A DNA stretch of 64,000 bases from Chlamydomonas reinhardtii. Its lineage: Eukaryota; Chlorophyta; Chlorophyceae; Chlamydomonadales; Chlamydomonadaceae. The DNA is taken from NCBI RefSeq assembly GCF_000002595.2, contig NC_057009.1, positions 2,815,346 to 2,879,345 on the forward strand. Reading direction: 5' to 3'. Position 1 is the stretch's first letter, and each line of letters opens with the position of its first letter. The notes beneath the pieces were generated by a model that saw only the letters and a program-made list of their open reading frames with translations, was not told the origin of the DNA and ran no database searches. Made by a program: the position numbers and the translations under genes. This document shows, piece after piece, positions 21,765-34,230 of the stretch.

Positions 21765-24700
21765 ATGCTGTCGCGCAAAGCGCAATTAGTCGGTTTGGTT
21801 GGCGCACTCCTGTACTTTACTGCGCATGCAATGAATCCGAAGACCATGGCATCCATGGACCATGGTAGTGCCCAGCAAGCCGCAAACGTCGCGCACGAGA
21901 CAGCATCTCCCTTCGCGGAGCAGACTTGCCTCGTCGCCGAGGAGCTGGATGCAGCAGTCCAGCGGTGAGAGTACCGCCACAGAAATCCATGCATGCAGCG
22001 TGCGGCTGCAGCAATTGTTGCGCGTAAGGCGGAGTGTCGGGCCTTCACTGCGCCACGCAACGGGCACCCTGTGTGGAGCACCCTGTGGGGGGCGACTGCT
22101 GCGCTGGTCACAACCCACAGCAGTGTCTCATGGTTTGCTGGCCCCGTCGCAAGGTCGTGTCACATTTCGCTATCACCGCCCTTCCTTTCCAGCCTCTGAC
22201 GCCGCCTGTGGTACCACTCACACACCCTTCGCTTCCAAAGCAAGCACCACTCTGCAAACGAAACCCTCTAGCCACTGCACGCCGCCGCGCCCACCACCGC
22301 ACCGCACATCCATACGGTCCTACCTGCCTCTATCAATCATCCCTCTACTCTTGTCTCTCCCTGTGCACCACCAGCTTCTCCCAGTTTCTTCAGTTCCGCA
22401 CCGTGAGCAGCCCGCTGGTGCCGCACCACACCGTGGAACCCGATGAGTTCCGGCGGCTGCACGACTGGATGCCGACAGCCTTCCCCGAGGTCTGGGAAAC
22501 ACTGGAGGTGGAGGAGGTGAGCACGTGTTCGTGTGTGTGGGTGGCCGCGGGGAGGGGGGAGTGTGCGGATGGCAGGTGCTGTTGGGTGGAGGGAGGGGCT
22601 CCGGGTTGGCCGCACGCCGTGCCTGCCGTGCCTGTGCCTCCCTTACGTCTCCACACTCACTTGCCGTTCACTGCCGCACCCGCATACCGTACGACCAGGT
22701 CGGCGACGCCAACCTGAGCTACCTGCTCAAGTGGGTCGGCACCCTGGAGCTGCAGCAACAGCAACAGCAGCAGCAACAGCAACATCCCGCCGCCGCTGCT
22801 GAGGGGGTGGCTGCGCCGCTGCTGCCGGTCCTGTTCCTGAGCCATCTGGATGTGGTGCCTGTGGCCAACGAGACCCTGTCCAACTGGACGCACCCGCCAT
22901 TCAGCGGCGCCGTGGCGGGCGGCTACGTGTGGGGCCGCGGCGCACTGGACGACAAGGTGGGGGGGGGGGTGCGCAGTTGTAGAGGCGGAGGGGCCAGCAA
23001 GTGTACCAGCGGCATGTGGGACAGGCAATACAGGGCACGGGGCCGGTTGGGCCAGCCGTGCAGCAAGCAACCGGGCATCTCTAGGGCTCGCCTTGCATGT
23101 TAACTTGTGTACCTGCACGCTTGCCGCTTCATCGGCAGGTGGGTGTCTCAGGGCTGCTGGAGGCCGCGACGCTGCTCATCCGCACCGGCTGGCGGCCCGC
23201 GCGCACGCTGTACTTTTCGTTCGGGCAGGACGAGGAGGTGGGCGGCGAGAAGGGGGCAGGTGAGGCGGGGGGGGGGGTGGACCTCCATCGGTTGGGTCGG
23301 TGGTGACGAGCACAGGGTCGTGGCAGTGGGGGCGACGCTCAGGTGCGCGCTTGGCGCGGCGCTGCCAGCGGCCAGCCAGAGGCTGCTTCCTCCCTTCCCC
23401 CATCACCAGCCACCGGCTTGGGGCTTTTGCATGTACGGCTTAAGCAAGGAGTACTGTATTCGGATGGGCAAAGGAGCGCGCGGGACGATGCCGCACGTTC
23501 CATCGTTCGGCATGTCAACTGGGTCAATCCCCACAATTCCAGATTCGGCCCCGGCAGGGCTTAGGCGACGCAGCCCTGAGACGCAGCCCCGAGACGACTC
23601 AGCCCTGCCCCACTATGGCTTACTAATGCTTGAAGGACAATCTCCCAGGGGTGTTTCACCGCGTGCCGTCCGGGGGTTGCGTTTCCCGAGCCAAACCCGC
23701 ACTTAGATGTTCGAGGTCAGCCCACGAGGTCAACCCCGGCTCAATTCAGTCCCCCGGGGTTACTATAATGACCGAATATGTGGTATTAGATGTGGTAGTA
23801 ATGGTATTGGGCTGGGGCCCGTAGGGCCGTGCGCTAGTGGGACCCAGGACCAAGTTTGGTGGTAGCGAGAGCTACCGGTTGTGTGTGTGGGTGGGGGGGG
23901 GGGGGGGCGGGGGACATCACTGCCTCCGCCTGTGTGAAGCTCAAGGCCCTTGTAAGTCCGCCTTTCAGAGGACATCCTCTGCTGTCACACCTCACGATGA
24001 CAAAAATGTTGGTTTAAAGCATGCACAGACTTTGACGCGACCTCGGGCCGGGCCGTCGCGTCGCTGGCTGGCAGACGTCGGTTGACGCGACCTCGGTCGC
24101 AGTGCCTGTTGCGCTCGCATTTTACATTAACATGGCTCGTCGTTACTTGAAAATATAGTTCAGATACATCCGATAGGATCTGTTAACTTTTGACCTCGCT
24201 CAGTTAACGAGCAACTGTAATCAGATACATTCTCTTGCCGACTACACCCACTATACTCAAATGGAACGCAAGCTTCCTCGCTTTTGCTACGAGCTGACAG
24301 CCCGGCGACGCGTCACTGGGCACCCTGCCGCTGCCAAGGCAGCCGCTGCCGCTGCCGCCGCTGCTGCCGAGGCTGCCCCTGCGGAGGCTGCCGCTGCCGA
24401 GGCTGCCGCTGCCGAGGCTGCCGCTTTGAAGGCTGCCTTCCTGAAGGCTACCGCTGCCAGGGCCGCCGCTGCCAAAGCTGCCGTTGCCAGGGCTGCCAGG
24501 GCTGCCGCTGCCAAGGCTGCCGCTGCCGAGGCTGCCGCCCTGAAGACTGTCGCTGCGGAGATTGCTGCCGAGGTGGCTGCTGAAGTGGCTGCCAAGGCTG
24601 CTTCCAGGGCCTCTGCCCAGCGCATCACTCGGCTGGCAAGATCACCCGGCTGGCCTTCTCATGGTCGGTCTCGCTTGGGAGACACCAGTTGCATGACTGG

Positions 24701-27616
24701 TGGATGGCTTCAGCCCCACACAGACCAAGCTGTGTAAAAGGCCTGCAAGGTGCTGGGTTACACCCAAAGCTGAAGGCCCTGATGACAGTTTCGGCCATCG
24801 GTATGTACAGGTATATGCGTATCCAGGTTTCACTCACCCGATGGTTGTGACGTGACAACAATGGTCAACACGACCTGCTGTTTCCCAGTGCCGAACCTAA
24901 AGCCCTTTTACTTAGGCCCGTTTGGGGGGTACCACACCAGCAAGACTGTAATTTGAGGCTGCTTGGGCACTGGGGCCTGCGCCTGCCTGATCCAGGGGAT
25001 AACCACCCATGGCGGCCTGGCTGGCTCCGACACTACCGCCTCCACCAGAGAGCCATAGAGGGCCCTTGACTTGTGCGCGCATGACAGAATCACTGCGGAG
25101 GGAGTTTGCCAGCCAGTGCCAGTTGTTGCAGGCGGGGATGCAGCAGGGAAGCAAGCCGATGCACTTCCATGCATGTGCCACCGCATATTGCTTGCACTGA
25201 TTCCGTTCAACCAACCCCTCCCCCTTTCCTTTATGCTTCCCATTCCTTCAGTCCCCCATTACGATGGGACTATTTCGCTGGTCTCGGGCACATTGTCACC
25301 CCCCCGTCACCTGCTGTGCCCTCACTCCCTTACGCACACACAGCTCAAATTTCGGCGCTGCTGGCGTCTCGTGGCGTCAAGGTGGACATGGTGTTTGACG
25401 AGGGCGGATCCATCGGCAGTGACGGCTACCCGCCGTACAGGTGAGGCTGGGTCAGGTCGCTCGAGTTGTGTACGCGCGTGCTTGGCTGTGCGCCCGTGCG
25501 CTTGCTTGTGTGCCCGTGCGATGCAGCGGCAGGGTCGTGAGAAGAATGCACTCAGGGCGGGAGCTATGTCTACTCCCGAGGGGCTTCGCACCACGCCGTC
25601 TACACGGGGGTGGGGTATAAAGTGGAGCCCATTGCTGGCAACGCCTAGCCTGGTAAAGGGAGCATTGATTGACCCTGTCATCTGACAACGCGGCCAGCTG
25701 CCACGCATCATCTGAAGCCAACCCCGGCTGTGCTCACTTCCACTTCCTTGCACTGCGCCGCAGCACCAAGCCTCTGGCGCTGGTGGGGCTGGCGGAGAAG
25801 GGCTTCGCAACCGTCCTGGTGGGTGGTGAGCAGCGGGCAGTGACGAAGTAGCTGGGCAGTGAATTAGACGGCCAGTGAAGTAGGTGGGCACATGCAATGG
25901 TTGGGTGGGGCCGTGGGGGTGCCAACTGCCCAGGCGACGTCTGGCGGTGGTTGGAGGGCACGTCCAGTGGCTGACGCAACCCGCCCTCACCTGCGCCCAA
26001 GAGCATACCCACCAACTGCTTCACCACGGGCTGCGCCTTCACGTCTCCGCCTCCTCTGCTTCTTCTAGGTACCGTCTACTCCCTGACCCCAACTCTCCCG
26101 GTCCCCCCTCCCTCGGTCCCCACCTGCCACTGCAGGTCCAAGTCTCCGCTGCGGGCGGCCACTCCAGCATCCCACCACTGGACGGCTCCAGCGCCGCCGC
26201 CGTGGCCGCGCGCATCATCACTGCCATTGACCGCCGCCCGCCGCCCACCCGCCTGGCGGCGCCCGTCACGCAGTTCCTGGGCGCCATCGCGGACTCCACG
26301 CCGGGTCTGCGTGGGCAGCTGTTCAGTGTGGTGGGCTCGCCACTGGCGCCCGACTGGCTGCGGGACCTGGTGGCCAGCGCCTTCCTGGGGCGGGACACGC
26401 CCGAGACCGCGGCCCTGGTGCGTGTGGGGGCGTGTGGGTGTGGGGGCATGTGGAGGTGTGGGGGCGTGTGGAGGTGTGGGGGCGCATGCGGGGGATGCAT
26501 GCGTGACTGCATGCGTGTGACTGCATGAAGGGCGGGGTGGGGATCCAGGGGCTGGCGGTGTGTGGCTGGCGGGGTGTGTGGGTTGCCGCGCTGTGTGCTT
26601 GCTGTGTGAGGTGGCACGGAGTTGGCCGCAGCTCTCTGTAGCCTTCAGGAAGCGGGCAGCCGGAAGTGGTGCTGTCTTTCCAGCGCATCTCCCCGACATC
26701 AACGCATCAGTCACATCGGGCCCGCCGGTGCCGTCCCCCGCCCATAGGCCAAACTCTCCTCCTTACTCTTTTGCACTGTGTTTGGTTTAGTTTGGGCTGG
26801 TACCAACTCCCCCCCCCCCGCGTCCCTCTGTAGGTGCGCAACACCGCTGCTGTGACCGGCCTGACGTCGGGCTTCGCGGAGAACGTGCTTCCCCCGAGCG
26901 CCACGGTGCGTGTCAACTTCCGACTACTGCCTGGCGCCACCACCGCCGACGTCATTGCCTACCTCACCGACGTGGCCGGGCCGTGAGTTTGACGACCTGC
27001 CCGTGACGGCACCGTGCTTGTTCCATTGCAGCATGGCCATGCGTGTCGTGTGGATCGGACCAGATTAGCGGGGGTTGCACGGACGGTGCGCCGCAGGCCC
27101 TCCGAACGTGACCAACCAACATGTGAGAGCGGGATTTCCACAGGATCATGACGTGCCGGTTTTAATCCTCGTGACTTCACCTGCCTGCAGGGACCTGCCG
27201 CGCGTGCGTTTCGAGATGAGCGGCGGCCAGAACGGCAGCATGGCCACACCCGTCACCTCCGCCTCCAGCCCCTACTTCGCCATACTCAAGGCCGCGGTGC
27301 AGCAGGTGGGGCTGCGGGCTTGGTGCAGAACCGCACATTCCGTCGCTGTGCGGGTGTGTACAAGGCAGAGGCAGGATTCGTTTATATCGACACGCGTCCC
27401 TCCTTCTACCAGATTCCCCGGTGCCGCAACGCTTTGTACGGCGCACTGTCAGAGTATCGTACCGTCAATGCAACTGCCACAGCCCATCACGCGCTACGCA
27501 CACATGCCCATTCGCATGCCCACTCTCGCGCACCCATGCACGCACCCAGGTGTATCAGCTCAAGGACGGCAGCGGCTCAGTGGACGTGGCGCCCACACTC
27601 ATGGCGGGTGCGTGCA

Positions 27617-27648
<32 letters not shown>

Positions 27649-28184
27649 GGCGGGCGTGCAGGCGTGCGGGCGGGCGTGCAGGCGGGCGGGCGGGCGTGCA
27701 TGCGTGCGGGCGTGCGGGCGTGCGGGCGTGCATGCGTGCGTGCGTGCAGGCGTGCGGGCGTGCGGGCGTGCGTGCGGGCGTGCGGGGTATGCCGTAATCC
27801 ACGTATCCAAGCCCGTGAGGTGTCCTTGTTGCTGCTGTGCGGGCACGCGTTCGCTCTTTCTTCCACCGCTTTGCGCTGCGCCCACTCCTCGACCGCAACG
27901 TCCACCGCCGCCCTCGTCCGCCCTTCCGCTCGGTTGATGTGGGGTTTGAACTGACCCATTCCTGTCCTATTTTACCCCTTTCTCGCGCAGGTGGCACCGA
28001 CAGCAAGCACTACCTGCCCATCAGCGCGGGCGGCGCGCTGCGCCATGTGCCGGTGTCGCTGAACAAGACTGCGGGCGACATGCGGCGGGTGCACGGCCTG
28101 AATGAGCGTGTCAGTGTGGCGGACTTTGGCCGGGGCGTGTGTGTGTTCCAGCGCCTCATTCAGATGGTGGGGGGCAGCGCCTAA
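21765..28184 (+). CDS. M20-family zinc carboxypeptidase (PM20D1/carboxypeptidase S type)
   Basis: Exons 21765-21964, 22375-22516, 22699-22956, 23139-23259, 25344-25440, 25764-25818, 26136-26417, 26834-26982, 27191-27305, 27550-27607 and 27991-28184 all join in phase. An N-terminal hydrophobic segment (LVGLVGALLYFTAH) suggests a signal anchor. The metal-site motifs of M20 di-zinc peptidases appear in order: SHLDVVPV (His and catalytic Asp), WGRGALDDK (bridging Asp), GQDEEVGGEKGA (catalytic Glu and Glu ligand), FDEGG (Asp ligand) and GTDSKHY (last His). The lid domain lies between (VSAAGGHSS onward). PM20D1/CPS members cleave or form N-acyl amino acids or peptides in vacuole, ER or secreted space; the substrate here is unknown. 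A polyglutamine insert sits before the first zinc motif. Intron 4 is 2.1 kb, far longer than the others. Confidence 0.9.
23960..25343 (+). other. foreign-looking insert within the long M20 intron
   Basis: This part of the 2.1-kb intron differs from nearby introns. It includes an AT-richer block at about 24110-24260 with GTTAAC and CAGATACAT repeated, an open frame at 24261-24737 coding an Ala/Lys/Glu-rich 158-residue protein, and further unrelated unique sequence. A GACGCGACCTCGG unit occurs twice just upstream (around 24031 and 24082). No transposase, reverse transcriptase or clear terminal repeats were found. It could be a remnant or non-autonomous mobile element; this is inference. Confidence 0.3.
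24325..24620 (+). repeat. imperfect GCTGCCGCTGCCGAG minisatellite
   Basis: Imperfect 9-15-base units built from GCTGCC and GAG/AAG repeat over about 300 bases. Read in the frame starting at 24261 they give AEAAAAEAA and AKAAAAKAA blocks resembling alanine-rich helices or histone H1 tails. Confidence 0.75.
26790..26803 (-). repeat. intron-end motif A, inverted, near an acceptor
   Basis: The reverse complement reads GTACCAGCCCAAAC followed by TAAACCAAAC. It matches motif A near other donors but lies 30 bases before the acceptor at 26834, on the opposite strand to the gene. Confidence 0.65.
27608..27784 (+). repeat. (GTGC)n / GGCGTGC minisatellite
   Basis: Variable units of GTGC and GGGCGTGC start directly at the donor of the M20 intron following the exon at 27550-27607 and fill 180 bases. 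They generate spurious Arg/Ala/Cys/Val frames. Confidence 0.85.
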
Positions 28185-29150
28185 TTAAGGTGGCGGGAGC
28201 CAGCAAGACAGTGCGGGTCGGTGGCTGGGGTACGGGCCATGGGGTTGAGGATTTTGAGGAATGGTAGGGCAGGACCATGCGATAAGGAGCATTAGTTGCT
28301 GTTCCCAAGGAGCGTTCCTTGTGTTTGCGTTGTGGGTAGACTGTGAGATTGACGGCTTCCTGTTGGGGGACCTGTTTTGACGGACACAGCTCAAGATGGC
28401 GCGCGGCAGTGGCAGCCGCGGTATGCAGCTGGGTTGGTAGCGGCTGACAACACGCGGCCGGTGTGTAGGCTGGCTGGGCGGCTTGTCTGTGCCGGGTACG
28501 GTGCGGTACCCTAGCTGCTGGGAAACGTTCTTGTTGGCGCGACTGGGACAGTAATGTAGGGCAAAGGCGGCCCTATGCTTACGAGACGAGGAGGCGGTTG
28601 AAAGCTTTTGTACATCACTGTTCCATGGCGATGCCTGGCCATCCTGAGAAGATCGACGATTGGGCGGCGATTGACTGCTCACACAGCACAAAGGCTACAG
28701 TTCACGGCCATATTGTTTACATGCACATTCCTTTTAAGCACCCATGCTCAGTCCCGCATGCCAGCCATGCCAGCAGTGGCTATGATACTCTGCAGCAACC
28801 CTGGGCCAGTCAGCCCCAGGCAGCTACTCCCGTCAGTGGTGGGTCCCGTATGCGCAAGGCTGCCTGCAACCGCGCCACCTCCCTTTTGACTGGCCAGCCC
28901 GCACTCGCACAGGTGTCAGGCATGCATGGTCCTCACATGGCGACGGATTAAATGCCGAACCACCACACTAAGTGCTTGCACAAGTCCACATACACGTACG
29001 GTATGCACTTGACTACACTATATCCCACCATACATACCTTTGCTCACATCCGCCCATTCCACCGCCAGGTACCGCCTCCATCCTGCCACCTCGTCAGCAG
29101 TTGCCAGGCGCGCACTTCAATCCCACGTCCCAGCCGGCACACCTCCCTCC
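28185..29150. other. convergent 3' flank interval
   Basis: Two genes converge here: the M20 peptidase on plus and the unknown gene on minus. A TTACA (minus-strand TGTAA) lies at 28718-28722. The open frames near 28600-28950 have no supporting splice sites or family. Confidence 0.5.
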
Positions 29151-30168
29151 TCACACGATCGGCCGGCCCGCCACCATGCCCGCCACCTGCAGCACCGCGC
29201 CAAGGGCAGCGGACACCTTGGCCCGCCAGGCCACCTCCACCAGCAGCCGTGCGCCGCCCTCGCCCCGCACACTCGAGCCCCCCTCCACCAGCTCAACCCA
29301 CGCCAGCGCCCGGGCCGGCACGCCCGCGGCCGCCGCCGCCACGATCACCTTGTCCCATAGCGGCACGCTCACGCTCCGCTGCACGTCCACCGCCATTGCC
29401 TTTGACTGTACGGCGGTACGGATCGCGTCAGCGATTGCGCCGTACAGCGCCCCGCCCACCAGCGCGCCGCCCGCCGCCAGTACGACAAGGCTGACGGGGA
29501 CCATGTCGTAGTGTACGGCAGTATCCTGCAGGCGGCCGGATCCGGACACCGTGCAGGCTGCCTCTTTGATGGGGCCGGCTGTGAGGCTCAGGCGCAGCGT
29601 GACCACAAGCGTGGCGGTAGCGATGGTCTCGCGCTGCACATCGCGCCAGCCCCACTTCCAGGGGAGCACCCAGTGCTTGCGGTGCATTCCGGTGGCCTGC
29701 CGGGGGGGAGAGGAGAGGGGGAGGAGAGGGAGGAAGGGATGAAGAGAGCGATGGTCGGCCGGCGGCGTGCTAAAATAGAAGGCTGGTACTAAGGGAGCCT
29801 GCCTCGAGCGGTGGGGCAGAGCTTGGGCCGTGTACGCCTGTCGGCTAGCTAGGTAGTTGATGCCCTGCGAGGCCCACGCTGTTATGCACCTCGGTACGCG
29901 AGATAACACACGTTAGACGCACCCGCACCCGGTAGTGGAACTCGATCAGGCCGTCGTCGTGGATGGCGTGCAGCACGCCCGGCCCGTCCAGAGCCAGGCG
30001 CAGGTCGACGAACATCTCATTGTTCACCAGCCCGAACTGCCACCGCCCCGGAAGCGGAGAGCGGAACTGCTCACTGTTATGGATGGCTTCAAACAGCTGC
30101 GGCTCAATCAGGGCCGCGAGCTCCGCGCGGCTTTGCTGGAAAATGTAGGTTCGCTCAATCACCGACAT
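29151..30168 (-). CDS. unrecognised 263-residue two-exon protein with membrane segment
   Basis: Exon 1 (30168-29923) and exon 2 (29696-29151) join in phase to 263 residues. Exon 1 gives a soluble alpha/beta-like region starting MSVIERTYIFQQSR, with FGLVNNEMFVDLRLALDG. Exon 2 begins with a short aromatic/basic motif (LPWKWGWRDVQRET), then TATLVVTLRLSL, and a Gly/Ala-rich hydrophobic segment (VSLVVLAAGGALVGGALYGAIADAI) likely to cross a membrane. The remainder is Ala/Val-rich with further weakly hydrophobic helices. No family is recognised and no targeting peptide is evident. The start is the first ATG of the frame; the C-terminal stop is clear. Confidence 0.7.
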
Positions 30169-31632
30169 CTCCCTTCAGTTCCAGGCAGGGCTATAGGCGA
30201 CGACTGACGTCTTATGCACAAATACATATGATGAGTACAAGCGAATGACCTGTTGCATTAAATTGCGGCGTTTGAGGTGTCAACGCTCGCGGTGTCCTAT
30301 CCGACGCTGGTCTGGGCTACTTTGGGCAGACCCCATCAAAAGACATCACGAGTTGCGATTTGCATTGTCTTAAATCCGCTGCTGGTGATCAGCATTTCCG
30401 ACGCGGTCCGTCGAGTTATACCCACTGCTCAGCCTCCGGCAGATCAAATGGTACGCGTTTGGTCTCAGCAAGAAAGAAATTCAAGCATAGCGGCAACATA
30501 GCATATTGTGGGATGGCAGGCATCTCAGCAAAGTTCAAAGATGTCATACCAGTGCCGTCAGTGACGGACAAACCCAACCACCTCGTTTTCCCACGCTGGC
30601 TGACCGCACTACGGTAAACTGTATACCTGCTGCAAGCCCTGACCATTCCTGTTGATAGCCGTGCGCCGCATCGCACGCACGCGACATACCGTACTAAGCG
30701 AGGAGCTCTGTGCGCCTGCTACTGCGCACGCATCCCTTGACACGCATGCAACTAGAAGCATCCAGCTCCGCTTGTTCCATGCACGCCAGCCTCTGCCTTG
30801 CAACCCCCCCTTCATTCCCCTGCCTACCCCCGCCCTATTCAGTGTCCGGCGCCCCCCAGTGGCACCTCCTCATCCAGGCGGGCGTACTTGCTGGCACCGC
30901 TGCCGCCCCTGCGCCACCACACCGCGCAGCCGTTATTGGCGTTGCGTCCGCCACAGCAGCCGTCGCCAGCGCAAGCCGCCACAGCAGCAGCACCAGCCAG
31001 CCAGCCAGCCAGCCAGAAGCCACCGGCAAGCAAGCGCAAGGCAAGGGGGAGGGGGGCGGAGGGAGAGGGAAAGGGGGCGCGAAGCGTCAGGCGTGTTTCA
31101 TGGGTGCGTCAACAGGGCCGCTGCTCGGCTAGGTAGTAGGGTCACCAGGACCAGCACTGGAAGCCGGCGGTAGGTGTCGTTGCTGCTGCTGGCTGTTGAG
31201 GCCGCGCTCAGTCTCACCATTTGCCTGGGTCTGACTTCGGCACTGCACAGCCGCATTCGCTGGCTGCCGGGTGTGCGCGGCAAGGGGTCACCGCCCCGCC
31301 CGCAGCCGCGGGACGCGTCTGTCAATCACCGCGACGTCAATGCCACCCTCTACCCTGAGGCCGCACGCAGTTGGAAATCGCCCTCTCACTTGCACTGCAG
31401 TGTTGCGCTTTGAAAGCTGGTGCATTCAACCACAGGCATGTTTGGTCTCTGCATCCCTTCCCACACGCTAATCAGTAATCCGCACGATAACAAACGGACC
31501 ATCCGTTTCAGAGTGGCTCGTGCCTCCCCCGCGCTCCGCTTGCGTTTCCCTCTTCGCAGCCCTCCACCCCGCCCACTCACTCCCTCTCCTCTCCTCTCCT
31601 CCCCGGCCCGCCCGACCCATCCGATGCGCCAC
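30169..31632. other. intergenic interval between two minus-strand genes
   Basis: This should hold the promoter of the 30168 gene and the 3' UTR of the SWEET gene ending at 31633. A short tandem CCAG run lies near 30995-31015. Several long open frames are low in complexity, and no gene is supported. Confidence 0.45.
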
Positions 31633-34230
31633 TCACGAGTGGTGGGCGTGGCTGGGCAATGCCGAGGCGGCGCGCGCGGGGAACACCAGCCGCAGCGCGA
31701 TCTGCATCACACTCAGCGCTGCACGGCGGCGGCGTTGGGGCAGTGGTGGCAGCAGAGCGGCGTAAAGAGGGAGGCGTGAGAGGCGACATGTAGGAAACAC
31801 CGTTGCAAGCGGCATGGGGCCCAGCAGAGGCATTCCAGCAACCCCAGCCCCTTGCCTGCCCGCCCTGCCGCTTGCTAGCTACTCTCCACCAGCCTTCGCC
31901 GGTGCTCGCCCGGGCCGGTAGTAAAAACCCAGTATCCTATCACCCACCACTCCAAACCGCACCAAAACAAGCATGCTACACACGCTGTCCTCCCACCATC
32001 CATCCACCCATCCACCAGTCCACTCTCCCACCCATGACCCATCACATGCTGGTCCACCCACCTAGGCCAATGCCGTTGGGCGCCCAGATGTACGGGTCCG
32101 CCACAGCCACACCGTACGTGGTCCACAGCGCCGCGTTCAGTGTGTTCATCTGCAGGCAAGCAGGAAGCAGTGAAAGAGGGTTGCAATCACAAAGCCCAAA
32201 GCACCGCCAGACTGCGCTGCAACTTGCTAGCTGGAACACAGCGATTCGGCGAAATGTGCGAGTGCATGTGTTGCCCGCTCCGCGACCCAAGTGCCGGATT
32301 GAACCGACCTTCCCGGCCGACGAGTTCACCTGGCCCCATCGAACTTGGTACCGGTAGTTTCAAAGCCAGCTAACCCCGAGGTCCTCCGCTAACCTCATTG
32401 CCAACCCAGTTCTCCTTCCAATCACACTTCAGACTGTGCATGCTTCTCCCCCGTCCTCATGCCAGCTACCACCCTCCGCTTTTCACCGGCTAACCCAAAC
32501 CAGCGCCCCACCCGCGCCCCGTACCCTTGCCCCCACCATGGTTAGCGGCACTAGGATGGAGCTGCTGTTGCGCGTGCGGATGACGTCCCACATGGTGGAC
32601 AGCGGAGCGGCGTAATACACCAGGCAGACGATGTTGCCGGCCATGCCCCTGCGCGCGTTGATGAGATACAGGGGTTGGCAAGGGAAAGTGGTGGTGAAGT
32701 GGTGGTGTGACGGTGATGTGGCGGGGCGGGGCAGGGCATTCAAGAGTAGGGGGCAGCGGACCTGGTCACGAATGCAGTGGTGTTAGTTGGCTGCACGGGC
32801 TGCTTGGGTTGGGTTTATACTTTATAGCAGGGTCTGTATCCTGCGGCCCCCATCTACTCAATAGATTACTGCAATGCGAGACCCGCACTGCGCGCGGCGA
32901 CACAGCCGTACTCACCACACGCCCTGCTGCACCACAGCGCTCGGGGCGAAGAATGACGTGTAAACACCGAGGAACGGAAATATCTGCACAGCACACGGTG
33001 CAAGCGCGTTGGATGCGGTGCGGCAGCACGGCTTGGGCGCCGGGTTGCAGTCCCTAACGCGGCGGCACGGTAGCTATCAAACGGAGGGGAGCACGTTCAG
33101 TAGCCATGCACAGAGGAACAGCCCAAAGACGGGGCCAAGGAAAGTTGTAAGCTGGTAGACGCAGAAGATACACGTATGGTGGTTTACATCCCAGCAGGCA
33201 TGAGCCACACTTGATGCCTCAGCCACTGGCCCCCGCCCGCCCCGCCCCGTGAGACGCACCGCCGCCGCGAGGCACACCACAAAGCGGATGCGCTCCTTGG
33301 CCTGTACGTCCCGGACGGAGCAACCAGGGCTTACGAAATGGGCACTGGGGTCAAAAGTAGCGTTTTGAACAGGAAAGGAGGCACACCAAACAAAGGAGCA
33401 CCCTGAGCTCGGCGCAGCCGCAGCGGCAGGCCGACGACATCTGCACTAGGTCCCACGCTGTAAAGTCGGTCGCATCCTGCACTGAAGTCAGCACGCCCAA
33501 GGCCCGCCCGCCCCGTTGCTCATAAGTCAAGCCCCCTCCTCTGTCCCCCTCTCGCTGGCCACCTCACCCCCTCATCAGCCAGGCCATGAGCCGTGAGCGA
33601 CATGTACGTGCCAATGAGCACGCCCGGCGCGTTGGGAGCGCACACGAAGGGGTCCTTCTTCAGCAGACCGTAGCCCAGCCACGCGATGCAGTTGGCAATG
33701 GTAATGCTAAATGGAATGGGATTCAGGTCCTGCGTGGGAAGAATTATGAGCCAGGGTACGGGGGGGCGCCGTGGTCAGGGACGCCCAGGGCTGCTTTAAG
33801 GCTGCCGGACCTCAGACCGGCCGAGAGGACCCGGAGCAGCGGTTGGGAACACAAGGCCGTGTGCTGTCAACCGCTTACCCCGAGGTGCTTTTCCCGCTGC
33901 GCCTTGAGCACCGCCTTGAGCGGTGAGAGGTACCTGGGGCCGGCGAGCAACAGGAGAGCGAGCCAAAGGGGATCGAATGGTGCAACCAGGGCGCAAAGGC
34001 TCCGTGCGCTCCGTGCTTGGGCTCATATTCATTTGAGCAAGCTGCTAGATGCCACCGAAACCGAAATGCTGGGGCCTCTTGCAGGCAGCGAGGGACGAAA
34101 TGCACCGGCAGCAAGTCGCGGAGCCGCGCTCAACGGTGCTTTGTTGCCATTTCGCTCACATGAGAATAGATATAACGGCGCCCATACCGGGCACCACCGT
34201 GTCCAACAACATGTTTCCGCTGGCGCCCAT
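31633..34230 (-). CDS. SWEET (MtN3/SLC50) sugar transporter, 250 aa
   Basis: Nine exons on the minus strand (34230-34160, 33933-33879, 33729-33568, 33301-33260, 33151-33083, 32983-32916, 32648-32537, 32149-32062, 31718-31633) join in phase to 250 residues, a normal SWEET length. The two MtN3 triple-helix repeats are visible. Repeat 1 has MYLSPLKAVLKAQ, then NPIPFSITIANCIAWLGYGL and KDPFVCAPNAPGVLIG. Repeat 2 has YYAAPLSTMWDVIRTRNSSS, then MNTLNAALWTTYGVAVADPYIWAPNGIG and a last helix with LSVMQIALRLVF. The paired Asn and Trp residues and the PN motifs are those that line the sugar pore in known SWEETs. Such proteins move glucose or sucrose down a gradient across plasma or organelle membranes. 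The donor of exon 5 (GTTTGA) is weak. Confidence 0.88.

Noticed and set aside
27608-27784. CRISPR-like or satellite array
   Set aside because: The units are 4-8 bases, variable and without spacers; it is a simple minisatellite at an intron start.
28598-28951. Plus-strand open frame downstream of the M20 gene
   Set aside because: The composition is not protein-like and it lies in a convergent 3' flank.
33302-33567. Possible extra SWEET exon coding DATDFTAWDLVQM near 33420-33490
   Set aside because: It has an acceptor but breaks the MtN3 alignment, and direct joining of 33568 to 33301 gives the expected third helix in phase.
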